Positions 52,079 through 61,481 of a DNA stretch of 64,000 nt are shown in pieces. The notes under the pieces were generated by a model that was not told the origin of the DNA, searched no databases, and worked only from the letters and a program-made list of their open reading frames with translations. The stretch comes from Adhaeribacter swui (lineage in GTDB: Bacteria; Bacteroidota; Bacteroidia; Cytophagales; Hymenobacteraceae). Position numbers and translations under genes: made by a program. The stretch covers positions 5,028,585 to 5,092,584 of the forward strand of contig NZ_CP055156.1 in assembly GCF_014217805.1 (NCBI RefSeq). The letters are read 5' to 3'. The first letter of the stretch is position 1. Each line of letters begins with the position of its first letter.

Positions 52079-53368
52079 TTATTTTTTTTCAACTACAGAA
52101 GTAGTTTGACCAACTTCGGGTACGGTAGTTAAATTGGGAATATCTTCTTCGTGGTAGTCTAATTCTTTATGGAAAGTTTCTTCCAGCCGCGATAAGGCCC
52201 ATAACGCAATAGCCACAATCAAGCCTCCCACCAGAGCGGCGCCTATGGTAAGACCAAAATGTGCTTTGGCAAAAACAAACAAGGCCGAAATGGGAATTAC
52301 CGAAGCACGTACCAAATTAGGCACCGTAGTAGCCACCGTAGCCCGCAAATTAGTACCAAACAATTCGGCCGCAATGGTGATAAACAAAGTCCAGTAACCA
52401 TTGAAAAAGCCTAAAGCGGCGCAGAAAAAGTAAAACGTTGTTAAACTTTGCGTTTTTACAAGTAAATACACCAGCATTAAAGCGTAAGAACCCAGCAAAA
52501 AAAGCAGCATGCCTTTTTTACGACTTTGAAACCGCTGACTCAAATATCCAGACACTAAATCGCCGCCTACCTGCCCGGCAAAGGCCAGCATCACGGCTTT
52601 GCCCGCCACAATAGGTTCAGTTACGCCTAAAGCGGCGCCAAACTCCGGTGAAAAAAAGATAAGCACTCCCGAAACAAACCAGATGGGCGTACCAATTAAA
52701 ATGGAATATAAATATTTGGTAAACCGGGCGCCGCTGGAAAAAAGCATAAAAAAATTACCCCGTTGCACCTGTTTATGTTTTAAGTGCAGAAAAACGCCGG
52801 ATTCAAACACCCGCACCCGCATTAAGAGTAATACCAGGCCTAAAGCCCCGCCCACAAAGTAAGACACGCGCCAATCGAAAGTAGCGGCCACAAAATAAGC
52901 CAGTATCGCCCCAAAAACCCCGGTAGTAGCCACCAGCGTAGTACCCCAGCCACGTATTTCCTTGGGTAAAATTTCGGCCACTAAAGTAATACCCGCACCC
53001 AGTTCTCCGGCTAAGCCAATGCCCGCAATAAAACGCAAAGGCAGATACTGTTCGTAAGATGTAACAAATCCGTTGGCAATATTGGCCAGCGAATACAACA
53101 AAATAGAACCAAACAGCACCGACAAACGGCCTTTTTTATCGCCCAAAATTCCCCACAGTATGCCGCCGATTAACATGCCGGCCATTTGCATATCCAGGAT
53201 CAGCAATCCTTTGTGAAACAGCTCTTCGTCGGATAAACCTAAATCTTTTAAACTGGGGACCCGCACAATGTTAAACAAAAACAAGTCGTACATATCTACC
53301 AGGTAACCCAGGGCAGCTACAATTACGGGTACTTTTAACAATTGCTTAAAAGGAGGGCTGGAAGTCAT
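52079..53368 (-). CDS. MFS transporter
   Basis: 429 residues with about 12 hydrophobic segments and a sugar-/metabolite:proton symporter-type signature (LGDKKGRLSVLFGS between helices 2 and 3; RFIAGIGLAGELGAG in helix 4). Member of the sugar/carboxylate-type MFS families. It is the last gene on the minus-strand cluster and lies 53 nt after the SDR. The context suggests uptake of a sugar or sugar acid. Confidence 0.88.
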   Translation of the reverse strand: MTSSPPFKQLLKVPVIVAALGYLVDMYDLFLFNIVRVPSLKDLGLSDEELFHKGLLILDMQMAGMLIGGILWGILGDKKGRLSVLFGSILLYSLANIANGFVTSYEQYLPLRFIAGIGLAGELGAGITLVAEILPKEIRGWGTTLVATTGVFGAILAYFVAATFDWRVSYFVGGALGLVLLLMRVRVFESGVFLHLKHKQVQRGNFFMLFSSGARFTKYLYSILIGTPIWFVSGVLIFFSPEFGAALGVTEPIVAGKAVMLAFAGQVGGDLVSGYLSQRFQSRKKGMLLFLLGSYALMLVYLLVKTQSLTTFYFFCAALGFFNGYWTLFITIAAELFGTNLRATVATTVPNLVRASVIPISALFVFAKAHFGLTIGAALVGGLIVAIALWALSRLEETFHKELDYHEEDIPNLTTVPEVGQTTSVVEKK

Positions 53369-53421
53369 ACCGCAGGATTTAGGTAGTTACGTTTTAAAAA
53401 ATTTTTAAAATTTTAGAATTT

Positions 53422-54192
53422 CTACAAGCGAGGTAAGGTTAAACCGCCATCCACCATTAACACCTGACCGGTAGAATAGGGGAAATAGCCCAGCGCTAAA
53501 GCGGCCACAGCTTTACCTACGTCTAAAGCTTCGCCCCAACGTTGTTGCACGGTTAAACCGCCGGCAATTAATTTGTCGTACTTTTCGGTTACGCCCGCGG
53601 TCATGTCGGTTTTAATAATACCGGGACGCACTTCGTACACCGGAATATTGTATTCGCCCAGGCGCGCTGCAAACAACTGGGTAGCCATACTCACGCCTGC
53701 TTTGGCCACACAATATTCGCCGCGGTTTACCGAAGCCACGGTAGCCGATACAGAAGAAACATTTACAATGCAACCCGAAAACTCTGTTGCTTGCGTTGCC
53801 TGCTGGATCATCCAGTTAGCCACAGCCTGGGTCAGAAAATAAGGACCTTGCAGGTTAGTGGTGAGTACGTGGGTAAAACTTTCTTCGGTGGCTTCCAGAA
53901 TATCTTTCCGCTCTTTGGGGGCAATGCCAGCGTTATTTACCAGCACATGCAGCGCACCGAAACTCTCTTTAATTTCCTGCAGCATCCGTGCTCGGTCCGT
54001 GGTCGAAGCTACATCGCCCTGACAGTAAATAACCTTAGCCCCCAGTTGTTGCAGATCCGCTATTACTTCATTGACTGCTTCGGCTGGACGAACCCCGTTA
54101 ATTGCCAGATCAAAACCTGCCTGCGCCAATTGCGTGGCAATTCCTAACCCAATACCCCGGCTTCCGCCCGTTATAAAAGCTACTTTTCTCAT
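53422..54192 (-). CDS. SDR family oxidoreductase
   Basis: 256-residue short-chain dehydrogenase. TGGSRGIGLG is the NAD(P)-binding loop (about 8-17), NNAGIAP the structural motif (about 86-92), and catalytic Ser-Tyr-Lys lie in VNVSSVSA and YCVAKAG (Tyr about 159, Lys about 163). Automatic annotations often name such proteins 3-ketoacyl-ACP reductase. In this cluster a role in sugar or polyol oxidation is likelier, but unproven. Confidence 0.88.
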   Translation of the reverse strand: MRKVAFITGGSRGIGLGIATQLAQAGFDLAINGVRPAEAVNEVIADLQQLGAKVIYCQGDVASTTDRARMLQEIKESFGALHVLVNNAGIAPKERKDILEATEESFTHVLTTNLQGPYFLTQAVANWMIQQATQATEFSGCIVNVSSVSATVASVNRGEYCVAKAGVSMATQLFAARLGEYNIPVYEVRPGIIKTDMTAGVTEKYDKLIAGGLTVQQRWGEALDVGKAVAALALGYFPYSTGQVLMVDGGLTLPRL

Positions 54193-54413
54193 GAAATTTT
54201 TATAATTTCTAAATATTTAGAAATACAATCTCGAACTAAGTAAAGAGACATTAGTATCAAGATATTAGATGTTAAACTTTTAAGTAATTAAAATTTTACT
54301 AATCAATAACATACAGCAACAATCCCTATTGACACTATAGTAATTTAACTTTATCCAATTACTTATATAAAAAACTTAAGCGAAAACTAATTACTTTTAA
54401 ATTTAAGCTGCGA

Positions 54414-54434
54414 ACTGTGGATCATCGACTAATC
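54414..54434. repeat. Degenerate heptamer repeat (locus E)
   Basis: ACTGTGG, ATCATCG, ACTAATC: period 7, closely similar to the right arm of locus B (GACTGTG GACTATC GACCATC). It ends at the Gfo/Idh stop codon. The rest of the gap from 54193 is AT-rich with nothing recognised. Confidence 0.55.
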
Positions 54435-55585
54435 TACAATTCCGGTACATCTACCCAGCAGCGTTTGGCCCAGCTTTCCAAGCCTTTTTCGGCGAGTTGC
54501 ACACCTTTGGCACCTTCGCGTAAGTCCCAGGGAAAAGGAGTGTCTTTTACCACGTGTTTCAGGAACAATTCCCATTGCACTTTAAAAGCGTTTTCAAAAA
54601 TTTCCTGCTCCGGTACTTTCGACCAGCCTTCCATGAAGTTGATGGGTTGCGGAATATCGGGGTTCCAGACGGGTTTGGGGGTATTGCCGTAATGTTGGGT
54701 GTAGCACTCCCGCAAACCGGCTACTGCCGAGCCTTTCGTGCCATCAACTTGCAGGGTAAGTAAGTCATCGCGGCGCACGCGCACGGTCCAGGAAGAGTTG
54801 AAGTGTGCAATAATGCCGTTCTCCAATTCAAAAGTGGCGTAAGCGGCATCGTCAGCGGTGCAGCGGTAAGCCTGGCCATTTTCGTCGATGCGTTCTTTAA
54901 TGTGGGTAGCGCCCAAACACGAAACCGCTTTTACTTTCCCGAAAATATAATCGAGCACGTAGCGCCAGTGACACAACATGTCAACGATAATGCCGCCATC
55001 ATCTTCTTTGCGGTAGTTCCAGGACGGGCGTTGCGCCGGAATAGTGTGACCTTCGAAAACCCAGTAGCCAAACTCGCCGCGTACCGACAATATCTCGCCA
55101 AAGAAATCATTCTGGATTAAGCGTTTTAATTTCAGCAAACCCGGCAACCATAATTTGTCCTGCACCACACCGTTTTTAATGTTGTTTTGTTTACACAGCT
55201 CGTATAGTTCCAGGGCTACTTCGGTGCTCACGGCAGTGGGTTTTTCGCAGTACACGTGCTTTCCGGCTTTCACGGCCTGCCGCACGCCATCAGCCCGGCG
55301 GCCGGTGGTTTGGGCATCGAAATAAATCTGGTATTGTGGGTTCTGCATTACACTATCCAGGTCGGTGGTAAACTTGGTTACGCCCGATTGTTCCGCCAAC
55401 TTCTGCAGCTTTACGGCATCCCGGCCCACTAAAATCGGATCGGGCATGATAAACTCCGAAGGACTTACTTTTACCCCACCTTGTTTTATAATTTCGACGA
55501 TGGAGCGCATTAAATGTTGGTTCGTGCCCATGCGGCCGGTTACCCCGTTCATGATAATACCTACCTGGTGGATAGTGGGAGCCAT
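54434..55585 (-). CDS. Gfo/Idh/MocA family oxidoreductase
   Basis: 383 residues. The N-terminal Rossmann domain has the short NAD(P) loop GVTGRMG (about 14-20) and the EKP motif CEKPT (about 114-118) that positions the hydride donor, followed by the C-terminal substrate domain with GGIIVDMLCHW (about 197-207). Family members oxidise sugars, inositol or their derivatives with NAD(P). The second gene upstream is an isomerase of the same type of pathway. The substrate is unknown. Confidence 0.9.
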   Translation of the reverse strand: MAPTIHQVGIIMNGVTGRMGTNQHLMRSIVEIIKQGGVKVSPSEFIMPDPILVGRDAVKLQKLAEQSGVTKFTTDLDSVMQNPQYQIYFDAQTTGRRADGVRQAVKAGKHVYCEKPTAVSTEVALELYELCKQNNIKNGVVQDKLWLPGLLKLKRLIQNDFFGEILSVRGEFGYWVFEGHTIPAQRPSWNYRKEDDGGIIVDMLCHWRYVLDYIFGKVKAVSCLGATHIKERIDENGQAYRCTADDAAYATFELENGIIAHFNSSWTVRVRRDDLLTLQVDGTKGSAVAGLRECYTQHYGNTPKPVWNPDIPQPINFMEGWSKVPEQEIFENAFKVQWELFLKHVVKDTPFPWDLREGAKGVQLAEKGLESWAKRCWVDVPEL

Positions 55586-55590
55586 TTTGT

Positions 55591-55639
55591 TGAGTTAAAA
55601 GTTATGAGTTGAGAGTTATGAGTTACTAGTTGCGTGTTG
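55591..55639. repeat. Direct heptamer repeat (locus C)
   Basis: Seven consecutive 7-nt units: TGAGTTA, AAAGTTA, TGAGTTG, AGAGTTA, TGAGTTA, CTAGTTG, CGTGTTG. GTT is invariant. It lies between the Gfo/Idh start (55585) and the esterase stop (55662), so it is a leader element of the Gfo/Idh transcript or an operon spacer. Confidence 0.75.
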
Positions 55640-55661
55640 TAAAATGTAATTTTTTAAAATT

Positions 55662-56888
55662 TTAATTTTTGGAAGCTATGCTATAAGCCTGAAGCATTTT
55701 AGTTATGGCTTCGTCGGATTCAATGGCGTTGGTTGGTTTAGGATGATCTTTATTCCAGACTACCAGATTTTCCCGGGTTTCTACTTTTACAAAGCTTTCA
55801 TCTATTTTTCCTTCGCGATTTTTTACTTTGTTCAGGTCTAGTTTTAAATGTTTCGCTAAGAAGGTGTAAGCTGCTAAGCGTTTGCTGGGGCCGTAATCGT
55901 GGCCTTCGTCGGGTAAATGAACGTTCTGAACTAAGTTTTCCTGGTTATAGAGTTTGTAGATATTCCGGATGTACGGATATTCCACTTCGGGCGTGTTTTT
56001 AGTCCAGTCTTTCCCGTCGGATACCAGGAGCAAGGGACGGGGAGCGGCTAAAGCGGCTATTTCTACGTTGCTGGTTTGGTGCTGGGCGCTTTTATGCACC
56101 GGCATGCCGCTTTCGCAATTGCAACCGCCAAAAAAGTGCGCCGAAACCATCACTACTGGCACCGATACCGCAATGCGCTTATCCAGTGCCGTAAGTAAAA
56201 TAGTTTGCGTACCACCACCCGATTCGCCGGTTACGCCGATGCGTTTGGGGTCAACTTCGGGCAGAGAAAGTAAAAAATCGACGGCGCGCAAGCCATTGTT
56301 TATTTGTAAAGTTAAGGCTTTGGGGTGTACCTGAGGTACCTGGTGAATTCCCTGATCTGATTCGCCGTAACCCAGCATGTCGTAGGTAAAAACTATAGCG
56401 CCCATGCGGGCCATGGTAGCGCAGCGTTTCTGCACCGATTCGTGAAAGCGGCCTTGCGTTTTTTGCTCTTTGTAATGCCCGTGCGGAGATAAAATAGCCG
56501 AGTAAATCGATTTTTTCTCAGTAGGCCGGTACAAATTACCCGTCACAAAGAAACCCGGAAAGCTTTCAAAAGCTACATTTTCTATGGTATACCCATCGTA
56601 TACCCGTTTGCTGTGGATAATGGGCTTTAACGGATTTTTACTGGGCAGATTGCTAAACTGCCCACCCGTGATAATGCCTTGCCGGATGATAGCGGCCCTT
56701 TTTTCCCAACTAGCTTTGTCGTGGTACGTGGCGGCAAATTGCTCCAGGGCGGCTTTTCCTTCTGGTTCGGTAAAATAAGCACCCCGGCAGAGCATACTTT
56801 CATCTACCTGATCCTGCGCAAAAACCGGGCAGCTCAAACAAAAGCCCAGCGATAAAATCAAAACCGATTTACGTATTGCAACTTTCAT
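55662..56888 (-). CDS. Secreted alpha/beta-hydrolase, acetylxylan-esterase-like
   Basis: 408 residues, signal peptide (about 1-24, cleavage after VFAQ). Alpha/beta-hydrolase fold with Ser223 in GVTGESGGG as nucleophile, a candidate Asp in VSDGKDWT and His in DEGHDYG. Text similarity is to carbohydrate esterases of the CE-like dienelactone/acetyl-xylan group, which remove acyl groups from plant polysaccharides. It also contains CNCESG, which might make a disulfide. The exact ester is not known. Confidence 0.82.
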   Translation of the reverse strand: MKVAIRKSVLILSLGFCLSCPVFAQDQVDESMLCRGAYFTEPEGKAALEQFAATYHDKASWEKRAAIIRQGIITGGQFSNLPSKNPLKPIIHSKRVYDGYTIENVAFESFPGFFVTGNLYRPTEKKSIYSAILSPHGHYKEQKTQGRFHESVQKRCATMARMGAIVFTYDMLGYGESDQGIHQVPQVHPKALTLQINNGLRAVDFLLSLPEVDPKRIGVTGESGGGTQTILLTALDKRIAVSVPVVMVSAHFFGGCNCESGMPVHKSAQHQTSNVEIAALAAPRPLLLVSDGKDWTKNTPEVEYPYIRNIYKLYNQENLVQNVHLPDEGHDYGPSKRLAAYTFLAKHLKLDLNKVKNREGKIDESFVKVETRENLVVWNKDHPKPTNAIESDEAITKMLQAYSIASKN

Positions 56889-57021
56889 TATCCGGAAGAA
56901 TAAATTTTTAAATTAAACGTAATCCTGAAAATGTAAAAATTTAAAAAAGCAATTTGCCGCTGCTCATTAACCCGTATACTTTAATGCCTACTCCTAAAAA
57001 TCGGGTATTGTACCAGTACTA

Positions 57022-57852
57022 TTAAGTGTGCTGCAGGTATGCCGATGTAATTTTTTTTAAAAATTGCTGTTGATCTTGGTGCCAATAAATATTAGAAAAA
57101 ACCTCGACCTCGTTAAAGCCGTTAAAACCGGTTTCCTCTACCCAGCCCCGGATTTGTTTTAAGTTAATGCAGCCTTCGCCCATTAAGCCCCGGTCGTTGA
57201 GCATGTCCAGGGTAGGGGTTTTCCAGTCGCAGATGTGAAAAGCCGCTAAGTTATTGTGCGCGGCGCAGCGTTTAATTTGATTTTCCAGGTCCGGGTCCCA
57301 CCATAAATGGTACACGTCTACGGCAACGCCCACGTGCGGCGAGTTAATGGCTTCGGCCATGTCGTTGGCTTGGGCCAGCGTGTTAATGGCCGAGCGGTCG
57401 CCGGCGTACATGGGATGCAGCGGTTCGATGGTAAGTTTTACCCTGGCCGCTGCGGCGTGTTCCAGACAAGCCATAATTCCATCCTGAATTTGTTGCCGGG
57501 ACTCCGTTAAAGACTGACCAGGAGCAGCGCCGCACACCAATACCACCATAGGTGCCCCGAGTGCTTCGGCCTCGTCGATGGCTTTTAAATTATCCGCAAT
57601 AGCTGCCTCGCGCTGGGATGCGGTGAGCGCCGGAAAAAAACCGCCCCGGCACAACGATACAACTTCCAGGTTCAGGTCGCGGAGCATATTGCCCGTCTTT
57701 CTAATATCCCGCCCCGCTAAAGCATCGCGCCACACGGTAATGCCACCAATACCCGCCGCCGAAAACTCCTGCGCGGCTTTTTCGATAGGCCACGGTTTGG
57801 TGGTAATGGTATGCACGCATAAATTTTTGAAATCAGTTAACTCTTTCGCCAT
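57022..57852 (-). CDS. Sugar phosphate isomerase/epimerase (TIM barrel)
   Basis: 276-residue xylose-isomerase-like barrel. Metal-binding residues appear in LTIEPLHPMY (Glu), GVAVDVYHLWWD (Asp/His) and FNEVEVFSNIYW (Glu). It overlaps the GH88-like gene by one nt (TAATG), so the two are translationally coupled. Likely role: isomerising the sugar released by that enzyme. Confidence 0.87.
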   Translation of the reverse strand: MAKELTDFKNLCVHTITTKPWPIEKAAQEFSAAGIGGITVWRDALAGRDIRKTGNMLRDLNLEVVSLCRGGFFPALTASQREAAIADNLKAIDEAEALGAPMVVLVCGAAPGQSLTESRQQIQDGIMACLEHAAAARVKLTIEPLHPMYAGDRSAINTLAQANDMAEAINSPHVGVAVDVYHLWWDPDLENQIKRCAAHNNLAAFHICDWKTPTLDMLNDRGLMGEGCINLKQIRGWVEETGFNGFNEVEVFSNIYWHQDQQQFLKKITSAYLQHT

Positions 57853-59234
57853 TACTGCACGCCGTTGTAAAAAGTATAATAAGGTTCCTGGTTATTAATT
57901 TTTTGTAAATACAACGCAACTTCCCGGATGTGATAATCACCCCACATGCTGGATTCCCCACGCGGAATGGTGCTGCCCTCGGGTACGTAATCCCAACCAT
58001 TAGGCCAGTGATACACCGAATGTAATAAGATTCCCTGGTGGTCCGGGTTGGTACTCAGGTACGGCTCCTGCAGTAAAGTTTGCACTACGGTTAACCCGGC
58101 TTGCCAATATGTTTCACCCGCCTCCTGTTCGCCTCTATCTTTTAAAAATTTTCCCAGGCGCAGTAAACCTTGAGCGCCAATGGCGGCCGCCGAAGCATCT
58201 ACCGGTTCCTGGTTGTTAAAAGGATCGGCGGGTTGGTCGAGGTAATTGCCTAGTTTATGCAGGTTGGGCGCTCCAGTATCCCAGTAGGGTAAGCCATCAA
58301 TGGGGGTGTGGGCCAGGTAAAAATCGCAGGTAGCCCGGGCCGCTTTCAGCAGGTAAGTTTCAATCTCATCCCGGCCACCAAAGTTGAGTAATTCGGTATC
58401 CGAGATGGTTTGCAGAAACTCCAGTTCTTCGGCGAAGCCGCACATGGCCCAGGCCAAACCGCGGGTCCAGGTGCTGAAACCCGTATAGCCTTGCTGCGAG
58501 TTAGGGGCACGGTAGTTCCCGTCTTTGGTGTTAAAAATACTTTCGTGGGCAGTGCGGCCCCAAATGTCATAGGAGTCGCGGCCTTCGCCGTAATAAACGG
58601 AATACTGGGCGGTAGCCTGGCAATGCAATAAAGCCCGTTCGAGCAGATTAATCCGCACGTCGTTTTCTGCTTGTAACAGATGGCCTAACTGATGGCTGAG
58701 CATTAAAGCCCGGCAAGAACGGATGGTATCCACGAACAAAGAATGCGGACCGTTGAAAGAATGGATAAAACCACCATTTTTAATGGGCGTCCAGCGGCTG
58801 GCCTGCACGGCTCCGGAAACTTTCAGGGCGAGTTCGTAAAAGTTTTTTTCCCACGCGTTGTAATCAATTTTCTCTTCGCGCATTAATCGAAGCAAATTGC
58901 CGTAGGTACTTACGTTGTTAAAACCGTGGTCGTGCACACCAATGTGGCTCACGTGCGGCGCCATTACGGCTACGGTTTTACTGCGCCCAAAATTTAAAAA
59001 TTCAACTTCTCCAGTAGCATCAAATTGTAAAATGGCTGAGCCAAACTGAAACCCCTGGGTCCATTCGGTCCAGCCGCGGGTGGTGTAATGGCCTTTAACA
59101 GTAAAAACCGGGGAGCCCTGGCTGGTATCATACTGTTGTTCTATGTTTCTGATTTTTTGTCCGGATAAGTCCCAAAACTTTTGCAATAAAGGTTGCAGGT
59201 GGGCAGCTTGTAAGTCTTTTTTGATTTGAATCAT
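57852..59234 (-). CDS. Glycoside hydrolase family 88-like (unsaturated uronyl hydrolase)
   Basis: 460 residues, an (alpha/alpha)6 barrel by pattern. Asp102 in VHDHGFN and Asp169 in LFVDTIRS occupy the positions of the two catalytic aspartates of unsaturated glucuronyl hydrolases, and WTRGLAWAMCGFAEEL matches the family RGxAW segment. No signal peptide is seen, so it would act in the cytoplasm on imported unsaturated disaccharides. Such enzymes usually follow a polysaccharide lyase; none is in the window. Confidence 0.82.
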   Translation of the reverse strand: MIQIKKDLQAAHLQPLLQKFWDLSGQKIRNIEQQYDTSQGSPVFTVKGHYTTRGWTEWTQGFQFGSAILQFDATGEVEFLNFGRSKTVAVMAPHVSHIGVHDHGFNNVSTYGNLLRLMREEKIDYNAWEKNFYELALKVSGAVQASRWTPIKNGGFIHSFNGPHSLFVDTIRSCRALMLSHQLGHLLQAENDVRINLLERALLHCQATAQYSVYYGEGRDSYDIWGRTAHESIFNTKDGNYRAPNSQQGYTGFSTWTRGLAWAMCGFAEELEFLQTISDTELLNFGGRDEIETYLLKAARATCDFYLAHTPIDGLPYWDTGAPNLHKLGNYLDQPADPFNNQEPVDASAAAIGAQGLLRLGKFLKDRGEQEAGETYWQAGLTVVQTLLQEPYLSTNPDHQGILLHSVYHWPNGWDYVPEGSTIPRGESSMWGDYHIREVALYLQKINNQEPYYTFYNGVQ

Positions 59235-59329
59235 TCCAGATGGAAAGTATATAGAAAAGTTAAGTACCTGATTTTAAAAATTTAAAATAACCGGTAAATA
59301 CACGAGGTAAGTAACTAACCAGCTAAATT

Positions 59330-61186
59330 TTAAATTTTCTTGTTGGGCGAGCACCCATTTACCCGCCATATTTTACCATCGGTTTTGGTATAAATGAACA
59401 AGTTATGGTTCAGCCCCATGCCAAATCGTAAATCGGTTTTCCGGTGCCCGGTAATTTCTTTAAAGGTGGCAGCTTTGCCCGCAAATTGCAGCGTAAATTC
59501 CTGAATGGGGGCTTGTTGCCCAAGTTTTAACTGGCTACTTTCCACGAAAAACACGCGCCCGCTCACAATATCCCCGAAAATGTATTTGCCTTTTAAAGCA
59601 GGAATACTGCCCGAGTACACAAATCCCGCAGAAAAAGCATTGCCTTCGTCGTGGTCGAACTGAATGACCGGGTAAGTATAATGATAGGTTTGGTCATCGG
59701 TGGGCAGCGGATAAACTTTATCCATTTTACCAGTATAATTTAGTAAAAAGGTGCCTTCGCGGGCAGGCCAGCCGTAATTTGCGCCAGCAACGCCAATGTT
59801 TAATTCTTCGATGTTGGTTAAGCCGATGTCCGAAATTAACATTTTACCATCTGGTGCCCAGTAAATCCGGTTGGGATTGCGGAAGCCGGTAGCAAAGATT
59901 TCGCCTAAGGTATTCGAATCATTGTCCTGGGCAAAAGGGTTAATAGCCGGAATGCCGTACTTACCGTTTTTGCTATTATTACCCCGCGGGTCAATGCGCA
60001 ATACAGTGCTCCACACAGTTTTATTGGAGTTGCATAAAAAAGAATATTTTTGTTCGGCTGCGCCACCATCGCCAATGCCAATGTATAACAAACCATATTC
60101 AGGCGAACCCGGTTTGGCAAAAGGATTAAAGGTTATTTCCTGCACGCCATGAATTTGATTAACCATGTTAACCCGCAAGAGTTCGCGACCTTTACCGGCA
60201 AAAACCGGTGCACTCGGATTAGGTAAATGCCACTCCGTTAAAACCCACTGCAAAGCTACTTTTATAGAATCGGCATAGACAAAATCGGCTGGGGCGGTAT
60301 TTGCGCTTTCGGTGTGGGTAGTGTAAAACAAGCCATTTTGGTAAAAATCCGGGTGAAAAGCGTAGCTACCAAAACCGGTGGCTAAGCCCGGCGTGGGGAT
60401 AAAAGCAGGCCTTTCTTTGCTGATATCCAGGTACTCCCGCAGGGTAGAGCCTTCCATCTCGTAGAGCTTACCCCGCAAATCCTGAAGAAAAACCCGCTGC
60501 TTTTTGCCCGGCAAAACAACCATGGTATTAATGCGGGCCAGCGGAATTTCGTTGCTCGTTAACGGCGCTGTTGTTACCGCCTCAAGGCTTAATAATAATT
60601 CAGATTTAGGAATTTTGGCCGGAATGGGATCATTTAAAGGCGTTCCTAGTTTTGCTGTGTTGGGGTCTTCCGTTTCAGGTTGCTGCGAATGCAGGTAAGC
60701 CGTTATATCTTCTACTTGCTCGGGGGTTAATGCGGTAAAAGCAGGCATTACTTGTTTATACTCTTCCACTAGTTTGGTGGCGTGGACATCGCCGGAACTA
60801 ATAACGGCGGGCGCATTGGAGATAAATTGTGTGAGCCAACTTTTACTAACCCGGGAAGTAACACCCGCCAAATTAGGACCAATCCCTTTTTGCTCAAAAC
60901 TATGACAAGCCGTGCAGTTGCTCTGAAAGACTTGCTTGCCTTCTAAAATGGTATGTTCGTCGGTGGAATAATTGTTTTGTACCTGAACCGTGGCCGGTAC
61001 TTGTTTTACTGTTGCATTGATGCTGGAATCGGGATTAATTACAGCAGTTGTGGTGGCAGCCACCTGGCTTTTGCCATTTCGGCAAGAGGGCAAACCGGCC
61101 AGTAAACCAAAACCTAAACCGGCATATACTATCCAATTATAATTCTTGTAAAAAGTTTTACCGTTCATCCACCGGTTAAAAATCAT
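59330..61186 (-). CDS. Cytochrome c and PQQ-type sugar dehydrogenase fusion lipoprotein
   Basis: 618 residues. A hydrophobic N-terminus with a likely lipobox LPSC (Cys35) is followed by a c-type cytochrome domain with CTACH at 91-95 and a Met ligand in VMPAF (about 147), then by a beta-propeller of the glucose/sorbosone dehydrogenase type (about 200-610; LISDIGLTNIEELN, NYGWPAREG). It should pass electrons from sugar oxidation to the respiratory chain through its own heme. The start at 61186 could instead be the ATG six codons later. First gene of the minus-strand cluster. Confidence 0.88.
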   Translation of the reverse strand: MIFNRWMNGKTFYKNYNWIVYAGLGFGLLAGLPSCRNGKSQVAATTTAVINPDSSINATVKQVPATVQVQNNYSTDEHTILEGKQVFQSNCTACHSFEQKGIGPNLAGVTSRVSKSWLTQFISNAPAVISSGDVHATKLVEEYKQVMPAFTALTPEQVEDITAYLHSQQPETEDPNTAKLGTPLNDPIPAKIPKSELLLSLEAVTTAPLTSNEIPLARINTMVVLPGKKQRVFLQDLRGKLYEMEGSTLREYLDISKERPAFIPTPGLATGFGSYAFHPDFYQNGLFYTTHTESANTAPADFVYADSIKVALQWVLTEWHLPNPSAPVFAGKGRELLRVNMVNQIHGVQEITFNPFAKPGSPEYGLLYIGIGDGGAAEQKYSFLCNSNKTVWSTVLRIDPRGNNSKNGKYGIPAINPFAQDNDSNTLGEIFATGFRNPNRIYWAPDGKMLISDIGLTNIEELNIGVAGANYGWPAREGTFLLNYTGKMDKVYPLPTDDQTYHYTYPVIQFDHDEGNAFSAGFVYSGSIPALKGKYIFGDIVSGRVFFVESSQLKLGQQAPIQEFTLQFAGKAATFKEITGHRKTDLRFGMGLNHNLFIYTKTDGKIWRVNGCSPNKKI

Positions 61187-61426
61187 GATATTTTAAATTT
61201 AGAGCCATTCCCTGCGTTTAGTTTTGGGGTTTAAAATAAGAACCAGTCAAAACATTTGCATTTTTTGGGAACAAAGTGGCCACATGATAATTAAAATTCA
61301 GGAGAATTATAAACCGCTGGCGTAGATAATTTTAGTAAGCAAAATAAATATTTAAAATTTTTATCAATCTGAGCTTTTTACTAAACAGGATTATTTAGTT
61401 GGCCTGAAATTTTGAAAATGCGCGAA

Positions 61427-61457
61427 CAAAAAAAGCAGAGGCTTGGTAGCCTCTGCT
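61427..61457 (-). terminator. Intrinsic terminator of the PA2169-type gene
   Basis: Minus-strand arms AGCAGAGGCT and AGCCTCTGCT with the loop ACCA, followed by T7 (A run 61427-61433 in the plus strand). From here to the dehydrogenase start (61186) about 240 AT-rich bases show no gene. Confidence 0.92.
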
Positions 61458-61481
61458 TCTGTAAAATTCTATTTTTTTAAA

